From: Tetramitus jugosus | Taxonomy: Eukaryota > Heterolobosea > Eutetramitea > Acrasida > Vahlkampfiidae | Reading direction: 5' to 3' | Length of the DNA stretch: 64,000 nucleotides | Assembly (NCBI GenBank): GCA_937625935.1 | Contig: OW569382.1 | Coordinates: forward strand, 62,001 to 126,000 | Part shown: piece after piece, positions 10,158-21,010 of the stretch | Position numbering within the stretch: position 1 is the stretch's first letter | Layout: each line of letters starts with the position of its first letter | The notes under the pieces: model-generated | What the model was told of the DNA's origin: nothing | Database searches by the model: none | The model's input: only the letters and a program-made list of their open reading frames with translations | Program-made: the position numbers and the translations under genes

Positions 10158-11097
10158 CTTTCTTCTTCTTGTTCGTTATTGTTGTTCGTTATTGTTGTTA
10201 GTTGTTAGTTGTTGTTAATGTGAGATCTTTGTTTTGTGTATATATCTCTCTCTAGATTTGTGTGTGTGTGTTTAGCAAAATAAGCTATGTCGTCGGTCTC
10301 TCGTCTTGACAACAGCGTACAGGGTATTATTGTTGTTTATGTGAGTATATATTTAAAGATGCAGGAGGGAATTCAACAAAACGAAGGTACCAAGTTGAAA
10401 CTATCTATTTCAATAAATAATAATAATAGTGATCTTGTTGTAGGTCCAAGACTAGTTGTGAGAGAGAGTTGTTGTTTTGTTGTTGTTGTTGTGGGGAAGA
10501 GTTTGTGTGTGAGCTCGAAAGGGACATCACCGTTCAATTGCGAATGAGTCGTTCACAGAGGGACCTTGAGCAGTGGGGAGAATATGGGCGACACTTGCTA
10601 CGACTGGAGAATACGAAAAAATGAGGAACTTTAGATGGAGGAATTCGGGATTGGACGAATTTCTGCCTTCTCTTGGCGACCGGAGATTTGTTCTGGGGAA
10701 GAAATTCTATGCAATCTGCTCATGACAAAGTCATCAACGGACACAAACAAACAGCAACTGACAAATCCAGATGCAAAAAATATGAGATTGAAGTTTTTTA
10801 TTACATATACATGATTCATCCGAATCTAGGCGAAACACATCCGGAACAAATAAAATTCTCAATACGGCTCTTTGCTTGTCTGATTGGGATGTGAAGTGTG
10901 AAAGGAGGGAATATTTTGGTTGAGGTTTTGCTGGTTGTAGTCAGCCGATTGTTGCAGTTCAGAACAACAGTAACCATCGGTCGACCACATGCACAGGTGT
11001 CACTGGACCACACACAATCTGATAGATTTCTCCATACAGAGATTGCGCGCGAAGAAAACTGACACACTGTCAAAGGTTGTGTAATGGTTCTCATCAT
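10158..11097. other. Long intergenic region
   Basis: 940 bp between the desaturase promoter and the BTB gene 3' end. It contains GT/TTG-rich simple sequence around 10180-10275 and 10460-10500. I see no protein, tRNA or element in it. Open frames at 10287-10547 and 10816-11097 have no recognisable pattern. Confidence 0.45.
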
Positions 11098-12288
11098 TTA
11101 AGAGTTCATGATGTCAGTGCAGAGTTCAATGATTCTCTTGGAGCTCACCATCTCAGCAATCTTCTTAATATCACCAACATTCTCCTTGTTGATATTCTTC
11201 ATAATCATGGATTCGCATTCCACTTGCAAATCTTCCAACAAAAACTTGTGTGCCAGAATCCAGACACCAACAACATCATTGACATCGACATCGAATTCGC
11301 GAGTGTAGACGTACTTGAGAATAGCCAACATTTGCTCTTCAGTTGCATCATCAATCACAATTCTCATTGTTCTCTTTTCTTCATTGTCGACATCACCCAA
11401 CAACATACCATGGAAGTACTTGCATGCGGATGTCAAGATCACAGCGTGACACTTGACAAGTGATTCAGTGTCGTCACCTCTGCACACAAGAGTCAAATCA
11501 GTCATGTCAGAGTCTCCGGAACGCAAGTTTTCGAACGCATATTTCATGTTCTTCCACCAGGTGGACTCTGGAATGGCAAGATTCTTGGTCTTGTCCAAAT
11601 AAGTCTCAGCGATAATCTCAAGTCTCTTGAGACCGAGGTACTTTGCTGCTTCCTTGGTTTCCTTGATCACATCTGGGTCAGTGTCCTTATCCCAGCTAAA
11701 ATATTTGTTTGTTTTATTTGAACAGACAGAAAAAGAGAAAATTCAGTCAGTTGGTCATTCAATTGAAAGGATTGACAAATTTGATACAATCAAAATATTG
11801 TTATATCTGGTGATCATCAGAGGAGAAGTTGGAATACACTGGTGGTAGGAGGTGACCTGAAACATTGAACAAGCTCTTCACATTCAAGTATTGTGTGAAT
11901 AGAAGAAAAGGCTCATTCAACTGTCGTAGGATTACATATTGGACCAAAAATATATATTCATCAGTGACACCCACACCCACACGAGCTATCATATCTTCTC
12001 TTCTGTGATTTCGTCCAAATATCTCTTCCATTTTGTTGTGTGCTTTGGAAAATCTTACCTCACTTTGTCAGTGTACAAATATTCAAGAACTTCTTTGAAT
12101 GCCTTGTTGGTCACTCTCTTGTCAAGAACGATTTGAATTCTGCCCTCTGGTGTAGTTGTGATGCTGCTGCCACTGGTATTGATTGTAACTTCTTGTTCAG
12201 TCATTGTTGTTGTTGTTTTGATGGTGTTGATGATTCTTGCTTTTTTCGATGATGGGAGCTGATGATTCTCTCGTTGTTCTTCAAGCAA
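11098..12288 (-). CDS. BTB/POZ protein, two exons
   Basis: Exons are 12288-12059 and 11695-11098, joined across a 363-nt intron (donor AG|GTAAGA at 12058, acceptor TTTAG at 11696). Splicing creates …LYTDKVSWDKDTDPDV… and gives 275 residues. The C-terminal half is a complete BTB domain (DLTLVCRGD…KCHAVILTSACKYFHGML…AILKYVYT) with the start of a BACK-like helix region. The N-terminal exon resembles only the last third of another BTB domain (VLEYLYTDKV … AAKYLGLKRLEII), so this may be a tandem-BTB protein with an undetected upstream exon. BTB proteins usually serve as dimerising substrate adaptors for Cullin-3; that role is inferred. An alternative start is the internal ATG of MTEQEV. Confidence 0.75.
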
Positions 12289-12768
12289 TTTAGTTCAAAG
12301 TTGTATCTTGGTTTTGTTCCGCATCAAGTGTTCATCACGGTACCCATTCTTGCACCAACGGAGGTACCAGAACTAGATGCAAGAACATCGGGTTTTTTTG
12401 TTGTAATTTCAGTTGACTACTTTACAACAATATTTGCCCCAAAAATAACTGGAGGAGAAATAGATTTACAGTTGTATGGAGGCCTGAACACCAACATGGG
12501 TGGTTAGTTGGAAGAAAGATTGGCTCACTTTTCTTCTAGTGAAGAATAACTGAACTTGGAAGAAGTTGAGCCGGAATCTAAGGAAAAAGATGGAGGAATC
12601 AACATTCATTGGCCAATCCACACCTACAGCTCGAATAATTGATCAGTATTCTGTTTTTTTACCGCGCTTTTTCGGATTCATCTGTTCGGGAAAAAAGCTG
12701 ACGCAGAATTTTCTGGAATAAACGAAAAGCCTGAAACAACAAATCACACAAAGACCTGATTGATAACC
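12289..12768. other. Divergent promoter region, BTB gene / ISWI gene
   Basis: 480 bp between divergent genes. It has no convincing coding sequence; an open frame at 12262-12507 overlaps the BTB exon and looks spurious. If the BTB protein has an upstream exon, it would lie here. Confidence 0.4.
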
Positions 12769-12993
12769 ATGTCCAATGATCAACAGCAATCAGGGTTAGC
12801 TCCAACGAGCAGTCATGATCCCATGCAAGTTGATAACAATGATGCGACATTATCCAATGCAAGTGAAACAGCTGATCAACAACAAGAAGAACATAATACA
12901 GAAATTGAACACAACAGCGAAGAAGAAGAAGACGACGTTGACGACGAAGAAGAAAATAACAATGATGATGATGATGAAGCAGAAGAAGAAGGC

Positions 12994-13025
<32 letters not shown>

Positions 13026-16000
13026 TGATAGCGACCAAGAGTTCACACCAGATGATGAAATTGAACGGAAACAGAGAGTCAAAATTGACGAGATGAGAAA
13101 GGAGCAATTGAAACGATTACAAAAATTGAAGAGTGATCAGACTAGTGGTGGAAAGATGGGTGATCGTTTCAAGTACCTGCTGGAACAGACTGAAGTTTTT
13201 GCTCATTTTATGGCTTATGGTGGTGGAATGAATACTGGATCAAAGAATAAGCGTGGTGGTGCTCAACATCGAAAGGGAATGTTGGAGAAGGAGGAGGATG
13301 AAGAGTTGTTGAGAGAGACAGCAGCAGACTCACAAAAAATTCGGACTGTAACTGTTTCGCCTTCATGTATGTGCGCTCGCTCTTTTTTTGATTGTGTCAA
13401 TGAGTTGTGTTATGTACTAACGACATGTGATTCGTTTTAATATCAATGTAGTTATTGAAAATACGACCATGAGAAATTATCAGTTGGATGGTTTGAATTG
13501 GTTGATCAAGTTGTACGACAATGGAGTGAATGGAATTTTGGCTGATGAGATGGGTTTAGGAAAAACGTTGCAAACTATTGCCTTCTTGGCATATTTGAAA
13601 CATGTGAGAAAGATTAGTGGACCTCATCTGGTTATTGTACCAAAGAGTGTCATTCCAAATTGGGTCAATCAGATGAAGCAATGGTGTCCTTCTCTTTCAG
13701 TCCTCAAATTCCATGGTAATAAGGACGAGAGAAAGGAGATGATTGCTACGAAGCTCAAGAAGGGAAAGTTTGAAGTTTGTGTCACATCGTTTGAAGTAGC
13801 CATTCGCGAAAAGATGGCTTTGAATAGATTTAATTGGAGATATTTGATTATCGATGAAGCTCACAGAATTAAGAACGAGAATTCAATTTTGGCACAGTGC
13901 GTTAGATTCTTCTCTAGTCAGTATAGACTGTTGTTGACTGGTACTCCATTACAGAATAATTTGCATGAACTATGGGCTTTGTTGAACTTTTTGTTGCCCG
14001 AAGTATTTGATAATGCAGAGGATTTTGACGCATGGTTCAATTTGAAGGAGGGCGCAGCGGAAACCGAAATTATTGATCAATTGCATAAAGTTTTGAAGCC
14101 TTTCCTGCTGCGTCGTCTGAAGAATGAAGTCGAGGCTACCATTCCTCCAAAGAAGGAGATTTATGTGGAGTGTGGTATGTCCAAGATGCAGAGAACATGG
14201 TATAAGAGTATTCTGACAAAGGATATCAATACTCTGAAGGGAGGAGAAAATTTGAGATTGCTAAACATTGTTATGCAGTTGAGAAAGTGCTGCAATCATC
14301 CATACTTGTTTGATGGAGCCGAACCAGGACCCCCATTCGAGTTGGGAGACCATTTGATTGATAACTCTGGTAAGATGGTGTTGTTGCATCGTTTGCTGAA
14401 GAAATTGCAAGAACAAGGATCTAGAGTTTTGATTTTTAGTCAAATGACTAGAATGTTAGATATTTTAGAAGATTATTTATATTATATGGGTTACTTGTAT
14501 TGTAGAATCGATGGTCAAACCGATGCAGATCTTCGTGAACAGTACATGGACGATTTCAACCGACCAGGCAGCGACAAGTTTATATTCTTGCTTTCAACGA
14601 GAGCAGGTGGTTTGGGTATTAATCTTGCCACTGCTGACACTGTCATTATTTTCGACAGTGATTGGAATCCTCAGGCTGATTTGCAAGCGCAGGATCGTTG
14701 CCATCGTATCGGTCAAAAGAAGCCTGTGCGTGTCTTCCGTTTCATCACGAAGGACTCCATTGAGGAGAAGATTTATCAGAGAGCTGTCAAGAAATTGTAT
14801 CTAGATGCTGTTGTGATTCAACAAGGTCGTTTGGCAGAGCAAGAGAAAAAGTTATCAAAGACTGAACTCTTAGGCATGATTAAGTTTGGCGCTGAGGAGG
14901 TTTTTCGTTCTACCGAGAGTACCATCACTGATGAAGATATTGATCTCATTTTGGACAGAGGTGAGAAGAAGCAAGAGGAAATTGATAAGCTTTACAAACA
15001 GACATCTCAAAACAACTTGTTGAACTTTTCATTGGCTGAAGATGCAAACTTGTATGAATTTGAAGGATTGGATTACTCACTAAAACCAACAAAGAGTCTC
15101 GTGATTGATGGTATAACAGAAGAGACAACTGAGGAAACATTACAAAAGGAGGCTGGTGAACAGGCAAAGCTATTGGAGGATATTATTATATCCTATGGAA
15201 AGAAGAGTGCCATATTGTACTTTAAGAACAAATTGGCCGCATCAAAGACGATGGAGGCTCTGAAAGAACACAAAGGGTGGAAGGTCAAGTTCTGTAAAAG
15301 AAATGATCCTTTCATTCAACAGTTAGAGGCAATTGCAGAAGAGGAAGAACCGTCTCGTGTGGCTAGGCGAAGAACAACTCGAGGAGAGTCTGATTTTTTG
15401 GCTGACAAGAGAGGCAAGGGACCAAAGTATCATGATTATCAATTCTTGAATGCCAAGAGATTGGATGATATTGAGGCCAGGGAAGCTGAACTGAAGGAAA
15501 AGAACGAGAAAGAATCCGAAGCGGATGGTGAGTTAGACGTGAGCAGCGAACTGGAACAGTTGGAAAATGAAAAGAAGAAACTTCTAGAGGCTGGTTTTCC
15601 ACACTGGACAAGAAAGGACTTCCATGCGTTCTTGAAAGGATGCGAAAGATATGGTCGCAGAGAAATTAAAATGATCGCAACTGAGGTGGAAGGCAAGTCT
15701 GAGAAGCAAGTTCGTGCCTACTCGAAAGTCTTCTGGAAGAGATACAAGGAGATCCAAGAATATGATAAGATAGTGAAGAGAATCGAAAAGGGTGAAAGTG
15801 CCTTGCAAAAGGTCGGTAACAATAATCTGATGCTCAAATGGAAGACACAGCAATACAAGAACCCATGGGCCGAGATGCGGTTCCAGTATGGTAACAATAA
15901 GGGCAATTTCTCTGAAGATGAAGATCGTTATATTGTTTGCATGACTGCTAAGTTTGGATATGGTGCCTGGGATGAAGTAAAGACCGAAGTGAGAAACTGT

Positions 16001-16216
16001 TGGGAGTTCAGATTTGATTGGTTCTTTAGGTCTCGAACATCTGATGAAATTAAGAGACGTTGTGACACACTGATCCGATTGATCGAAAAGGAGTATAGAC
16101 CAGAGGCAGAAGTCGATGAAGGAGACTCTGACGATGAACTTCAAGCAAGTACAAGCAAGCGAAAGCGATCCTCTTCGGATGCTGGTTCAAATGGTGCCAA
16201 GAAGTTGAAAGTGTAA
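12769..16216 (+). CDS. ISWI-family chromatin remodeling ATPase with an RRM-like insertion
   Basis: Two exons, 12769-13366 and 13452-16216, with an 85-nt intron (GTATGT donor, TACTAAC branch, TGTAG acceptor). The joined product is about 1120 residues. The start is the ATG at 12769. Layout: acidic Glu/Asp N-terminus; SNF2 ATPase from MRNYQLDGLNWL (about 206), with DEMGLGKT, a DEAH box (IIDEAHRIKNEN) and the arginine-finger helix HRIGQKKPVRVFRF; HAND region (about 680-745); SANT (FPHWTRKDFHAFLKGCERYGR) and SLIDE at the C-terminus; then a basic tail. It slides nucleosomes using ATP. Unusual: residues about 747-817, between HAND and SANT, look like an RRM fold, not known to me in any ISWI. Confidence 0.95.
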
Positions 16217-16367
16217 ATAGGTATCACTTCATTATTGTTTCATATAAATATTTCTTCTCTTATGTTGCCCATTCTTCTATTATCACACAAACAACGTGAG
16301 TCGATTGAAGTTGGCGATTGCTTCCTGCTTTTTGGTGTTTGGTACATGTGGAGATGCAAGAATATGC

Positions 16368-17780
16368 TTAAGTCTGCGAGTTGCTGCCTTGAGTTGGTTC
16401 GGAACCTTCGGCGATGCTCGAAGGAGATGGCCTTGTCTCTGTGTACTGCTTAAAGGCGTAGTGATCGTTCAATAACTGAGTGAAGGTTGTACGAATATCA
16501 ATATTCTCAGTTCCTGATCTTTGTTCTTTCTCTGTTTCTTTGGCGTTGAACACAAGCTTCCAGTCTTGATCTTCATTTTGTTCGATTTCAGTTTGCTTCT
16601 CATCCTTTTGTTTTGTTGGTTGTCCTAGTTGTTGCACGTTTGCAAAATGTTCTTCGAGCATGGTCATGTACATGTCATGCCCTTGACCCAAAAGCTCATC
16701 ACGTGCCTGTCTTTTCTGCTGTTTGATGGTTGCAGTTTTAGCTATGGGTTGTGGTGCGCTTACCACAGACGCTGGGATGAACTCACCTCTTAAGAAAAAT
16801 AATTCATTTTGTACAATCTCCTGCATCAGACTATTCACTGTTCGTCCCTTAAAGTTTTTGAGCAAAGATACTGCGGCGAGCCAAATGATGTCCATTCGAG
16901 CTTCTTCATATGACGACTCACTATTCGTGTCGTTTTCCCTGGGAATACTACTCTGGTGAGTATCGCCACTGTCCGTACTATCAGGTTCTTGCTTGTTTTT
17001 GAGAGTGAGAAACGACATGTTCAAAAATTGATTCCACTCCCAATACTTGCTTTCCTCTTGCATTAGAGATTTCAATTGATTCAACTGAACAAAACAAGTG
17101 CACAGGTACTTTGGAAACATAAGTCTGTTCTGAATTGATTCTCTCATCAATTCATGATTCGTCATTCGCTTCTTAAACAAGGAGAGGCACTTGTGGTTCA
17201 AGTCAACGCACAGTGTTTGATCGAGAAACGGAAAGTAAACTTGACTCTGGTAATGAAGTTTTCTGTTGGATCCTCTTTTTTCGTCCAACGTATCAAACAA
17301 GTTCAATTGATAAGAATGAACGGATGATTGCTCTTGTGGTTCTGTTTCTTCTTTGTCAGTCTTCTCTTGATTCACCCAATTACTCTCAAAGGATTGAGTT
17401 TCATTGAGCATACTGATCAAGTAGTTATGACTCGTGATCAACAGAGTATAGTATTGAATGTGAACTTGCTCCAGGAGTTCATTCAATTCGTTGATCATTC
17501 TGTTTGTTTGTAAGCTTCGCATTACATTGGGTTCAAACACCTTATCAAACAGATTGACAAGGGCAATGTTATCAACAATGTCCAGTCTCGTTCGATACAA
17601 GGTTCTCTCAATTTGAGTTCTTTGTTTTTTGTAAAGAACTCCTGCATTTATTTTTTTCTTGACCTTCTTCTTTGTCTCCTTGATTTCTTGGTCATAAACA
17701 TCAAAGAACTGGAGATCATCACTTTGAGTGCATTGCTCACATACGCGAAAAAGAACCTCTTGCCAATTCTCCATCAACAT
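16368..17780 (-). CDS. Unknown 470-residue polar, helix-rich protein
   Basis: Not recognised. The N-terminus is rich in charged helices (IKETKKKVKKKINAGVLYKKQR), and the middle has Leu/Asn/Glu-rich helices. A KLHYQSQVYFPFLDQTLCVDLNHKCLSLF segment looks folded. The C-terminal third is low-complexity, Gln/Glu-rich. There are no membrane spans and no catalytic motif. The ATG at 17780 is only about 10 bp from the left end of a DNA transposon (see 17790), so its own promoter has either been displaced or is supplied by the element. The 151-bp gap to the ISWI stop implies convergent, possibly overlapping, 3' UTRs. Confidence 0.7.
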   Translation of the reverse strand: MLMENWQEVLFRVCEQCTQSDDLQFFDVYDQEIKETKKKVKKKINAGVLYKKQRTQIERTLYRTRLDIVDNIALVNLFDKVFEPNVMRSLQTNRMINELNELLEQVHIQYYTLLITSHNYLISMLNETQSFESNWVNQEKTDKEETEPQEQSSVHSYQLNLFDTLDEKRGSNRKLHYQSQVYFPFLDQTLCVDLNHKCLSLFKKRMTNHELMRESIQNRLMFPKYLCTCFVQLNQLKSLMQEESKYWEWNQFLNMSFLTLKNKQEPDSTDSGDTHQSSIPRENDTNSESSYEEARMDIIWLAAVSLLKNFKGRTVNSLMQEIVQNELFFLRGEFIPASVVSAPQPIAKTATIKQQKRQARDELLGQGHDMYMTMLEEHFANVQQLGQPTKQKDEKQTEIEQNEDQDWKLVFNAKETEKEQRSGTENIDIRTTFTQLLNDHYAFKQYTETRPSPSSIAEGSEPTQGSNSQT

Positions 17781-17945
17781 GATTTGTTTACGATCTCATT
17801 GAGGTCGTTTTTTTTGTCACCACAACACATCGCAAAAAAACAAGAAATTTGTTCTCGCACACCCACTCACAAAAAAAAGTTTAAGAAAAATTGAGCAACC
17901 ACAAAGGTTGTTTCATTTTGCACAAACAATAATAAAAACTTTATT

Positions 17946-19044
17946 TCAGTTCTGCTCCTTTTCACAGTCGATTACAGTGAACTCGGAAACAACATTGAAA
18001 TCCTTGCTCCTTTCTAAACAAATTTCATGGTCTCCTTCAACGTAAAACAGTTTCACATCACCGTCAACAATCTCCTTCGCTTCAACGACGAGTTCATCAA
18101 ATGAACTACAAACAACTTTCCATTTTTTCTCGCCAAATCGAAGGAACAAGCATTTCTTATTCAATTCATCACCTATATCACCACTGCCTCTCTTGATCAA
18201 CTTTGTACAGAGTTGAATTAATGCTGCATATTCTTTTGTGACATTCATCATCTCTCTTTGGTTGCTAGCATAATTGATACACGATTTTGCTTGCTCCGAT
18301 GCGATAGAGTTATTTCTAAAAATCGATTCTTCATATCTTTTGTTTCTATTTAGTGCCTGGCTTGATTCTACAATATCGTCAGATAATTGAGAGACATCAG
18401 ACACCATTGTTGATGTACTATAACACAATACATTTTCGTCTTCAAGTAACAGGACAAAAGCTTCATCAAGAGTGGATTCACATTCACAAAAAATTCTCCA
18501 TTGATCGTGGGGCCAAGGAATAATCTCACCTTCACCTTCAATCCCCAGAGCATCCTTCGGTATGTTCAACGCTTTGACCGGTTTTGGTAATTTAGTAGTT
18601 TCCTCCCCACGCCCGAATATAGATTTCAGGGGGAAGAGAATATCTTGAATTTTTTCTCTTTGATCTTCGTACCTCGCCAGTTCAATGCTGCTAGAGCAAC
18701 GGCTTTGTTATTGATCATCAGTACAATCTCGTCCCCATTTTCAACATCATCTGCATCATTGGTGATGGTTTTTCTCCACGAAGAAAAAGCTGTAGATATC
18801 TTCTTCTTATAATCAGTCGCGTCTCTCTCTGGAAATCCCTTTTTAGCCATCTCTTCTCCAATACGGAACGTATGTCCCTTCACAACGGCTCTAATCGCAG
18901 CTTCAACCTCCGAGTGGTGTAGTTAGGGCCTCTTTTTCTTTTTTCTTCTTGTGAGGACTGGATAGTTGATTGTCTTTTCGAAGGACTCTTAGATGCTGTG
19001 TTGCTCTTCTCCTTCCCTTTCTCCTTGGTCTTCCCTTTGATCAT
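17946..19044 (-). pseudogene. Transposon Myb-like DNA-binding protein with beta-grasp C-terminus (two frameshifts)
   Basis: It starts at an ATG at 19044, inside the 3' end of the transposase gene (56-bp overlap). Three frames follow one another. Frame one carries a basic nuclear-type sequence ending KRKRGPNYTT. The second, from about 18913, carries SEVEAAIRAV-like, IGEEMAKKGF and DYKKKISTAFSSWRK helices: a three-helix Myb/SANT-like domain. The third, from the A6 run at 18650-18655, runs to the stop. Both shifts fit single-base deletions. The C-terminal ~70 residues (SFDELVVEAKEI … VKLFYVEGD) look like a DCX/PB1-type beta-grasp fold. The likely role is transposon-end binding and transposase recruitment, by analogy with Harbinger Myb-like proteins. 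It is a paralog of the gene at 21682-22335. Confidence 0.7.
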
Positions 19045-20278
19045 CTATTGTGGTTGTTTGGTTTTCACAAACCCGGGAGAATTTTTGCCTGAGATGCTCA
19101 TCAAAATTCCCAACGGATTCGGGGGTGCGAATCGGATGTTGTTGTAAAAATCTATTCGTCAAACATGCACAAACCATTGCTACAACTGGCAATAATGCGA
19201 TATTATAACGAAACCGGGAGGCCAAAATCTCATAGCGCTTGATAAATCCGATTGTACATTCGACAATCACGTGCTCCACTTTTTGGAAATGTGAAAGTAA
19301 ATCGTCCTCCTTCAAGTCATCAGGCGTCACCAATGATAACCCAAGATCCTTCGCTCGGAATCCTCCGTCAGCACAAAGTTTTTTCCCTTCTGGTAAAAGG
19401 GATATGATGTTGGATAATGACAAGATTAGTTGGTCATTTGATGAGCCACGATAACCAACAGACATGTGAATAATATTACCACAGCGATCGACAGTGATTT
19501 GACCAATGATGGCGTGTCCCTTGTCTTTCCGATAATACCGACTTTGGTCATATCGTGTCCGACCAACCTTGAAATGTGAGTGATCCACAGATCCCACTGT
19601 ACCAAGAAGGGGATGTGGACTGTTCCAGTTCCGAGGAATTTTAATGGTGTCCCTTTCAGTAACAAAAATGGCCTTGGAGTACCCAAAGTTTACTTGAATG
19701 GCAGAAAGTTTACATGATTGCCTGAGGATCATTAAACATGCAAGTAGACGATTGGCTGGAGAGAGTCGGTTCGTATATGGTGTCTTTCTCTTTCTTTGGA
19801 TGGACTGAGATAAAAAATGAGCATTTTTTGGAGCCATTATTTTCTCCTTTGTTCTTTCAAGAAGTTCCAAGAAGTCTTGATGAGACATACCAGTGTATGG
19901 TATGAAAAGATGAGGTGTCTCACTCAAAATTGAATAGAAGTCCTTTCGAACGATCAATTTCTTCCTTTTTCTCAAGAAAGAATTGCCTTTGCCAATACCT
20001 GGTAATGTTGCCTTTTGAAACAACTTCTTTACTTTATTTGTTGGGTGTGGTAGTTGAATTAGTAGTGGTGGTGGTGTTCTTGATAAGATGTGAAGTATGT
20101 ATTTGGTATTTTTTGATAATGGTTGTCGTTGTTGTTGGATTAATTGTCGTAGATATTTCATGTCTTGTGATAATGAATGGAGTTGAAATGATATGATTGT
20201 GTCAGTATGAATGGATTCGCTGAATAGACTATTCGATGTTTGTGGTGGTGGAGGTAGATGTAAGAGTATATTTTCCAT
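18989..20278 (-). CDS. PIF/Harbinger-type DDE transposase
   Basis: About 429 residues from an ATG at 20278; the frame extends upstream but without an ATG. The C-terminal half is a DDE_Tnp_4/HARBI1-like nuclease. The first Asp is in GSVDHSHFKVGR, the second in CADGGFRAKDL, and the Glu in VECTIGFIKRYEIL. The characteristic HAIIGQITVDRCGNIIHMSVGY and GSSNDQLIL strands lie between. An upstream helix-turn-helix-like stretch includes RLSPANRLLACLMILRQ. The frame is intact and the triad complete, so this copy could still be active in trans. It shares a 97-bp divergent promoter region with the gene at 20376. Confidence 0.88.
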   Translation of the reverse strand: MENILLHLPPPPQTSNSLFSESIHTDTIISFQLHSLSQDMKYLRQLIQQQRQPLSKNTKYILHILSRTPPPLLIQLPHPTNKVKKLFQKATLPGIGKGNSFLRKRKKLIVRKDFYSILSETPHLFIPYTGMSHQDFLELLERTKEKIMAPKNAHFLSQSIQRKRKTPYTNRLSPANRLLACLMILRQSCKLSAIQVNFGYSKAIFVTERDTIKIPRNWNSPHPLLGTVGSVDHSHFKVGRTRYDQSRYYRKDKGHAIIGQITVDRCGNIIHMSVGYRGSSNDQLILSLSNIISLLPEGKKLCADGGFRAKDLGLSLVTPDDLKEDDLLSHFQKVEHVIVECTIGFIKRYEILASRFRYNIALLPVVAMVCACLTNRFLQQHPIRTPESVGNFDEHLRQKFSRVCENQTTTIDDQREDQGEREGEEQHSI

Positions 20279-20375
20279 GTGGTGATGTTCTTCATTTTTG
20301 ATGGTCCTATTGTTGAGAATCTCCGTTGGACGATCCAATTTCTCCGATTTCACGAAAAGTCGTATTACACGAAAA

Positions 20376-21010
20376 ATGTCAGTTGCACCCAACACTGTTC
20401 ATGCCGATGGAGAGCACACCGAAAGATCAGATGATGAGATCAAAATGATCAACCTCATCTGTGAACAATTTATTACAAATATGCAGAGGTATTTTAATAT
20501 AGGTGTTGGTATCACTCTGTATTCAGAGTCACCAACATTCTATAACGTTTGCTGGTCAACAGCTGGTCAGAATCGCCAGCACAAATATCCTCTCTATCTG
20601 TTGCGCGAGATTGCCCCTCTTGACTATGATGAAGATACCAATAAAATAGTCTCGGTCGAAGGTGCAAAAAAATTTTTGGTCAGCGGGTTGAGTGATGGCG
20701 CCTCCTCCAGTCGGGACTTGAGGATTTTCATGGCGGTAAAATTTCTTGAAAGCAACGGTTATGATGCATCGTCTTTTATTGATTTGAATAGATATTGGCG
20801 ACTCCAGCAATTTCATTCATTTTGTTGCCATATTAACCAACTGGTTCTTGGTTGTTCCATTGGAAATCCGGGTACCTTTTTTTTACGAAAGTGTCGGCAT
20901 CCGTTTATGTGAAGTACTACAGAGAAAGGGTGGTTGGTGATGATGGTTCGTTTGTTGATCAAGTTGTACGAGAGATTGTGTCAATGATAAAAAATCATAA
21001 TAAAATGTAA
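20376..21010 (+). pseudogene. Third gene of the Harbinger-like element, unknown function (one frameshift)
   Basis: The ATG at 20376 opens a frame ending at 20912. The protein matches the gene at 22380-22990 over its whole length (e.g. YSESPTFYNVCWSTAGQ versus FSESPNFYNLVWSTSGQ). At an 8-T run (20877-20884) one missing T shifts the frame. With a ninth T the reading continues through SASVYVKYYRERV to a TAA at 21008, and that extension also aligns with the second copy. No known domain is recognised: a mixed alpha/beta protein of about 210 residues, no membrane span. It is transcribed divergently from the transposase. Conservation in two copies argues for a real element-encoded protein. Confidence 0.6.

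Larger units (their letters stand above)
17790..21010. mobile_element. PIF/Harbinger-like DNA transposon with three genes
   Basis: The left end (17790-17830, ACGATCTCATTGAGG…) resembles the left end of the shorter copy at 21547. Contents are a Myb-like/beta-grasp gene (minus, 19044-17946), a DDE transposase (minus, 20278-18989) and a divergent unknown gene (plus, 20376-21010). A DDE transposase paired with a Myb-like DNA-binding protein is the hallmark of PIF/Harbinger elements; the third gene is extra. The right terminus is not identified. The element may run to about 21540, or 17790-23101 may be one composite. Three single-base deletions break two of the genes. Confidence 0.7.

Noticed and set aside
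10816-11097. Minus-strand frame just after the BTB stop
   Set aside because: Most likely the BTB gene's 3' UTR; composition is not protein-like.
12850-13107. Long minus-strand open frames rich in Phe/Ser opposite the ISWI N-terminus
   Set aside because: Antisense of the Glu/Asp-repeat coding tract; composition is dictated by GAA/GAT repeats.
17890-17920. GAGCAACC…GGTTGT hairpin in the DNA transposon end resembling the retrotransposon tail
   Set aside because: No TATTAAAA/poly-A and no target duplication follows; a short coincidence is more likely.
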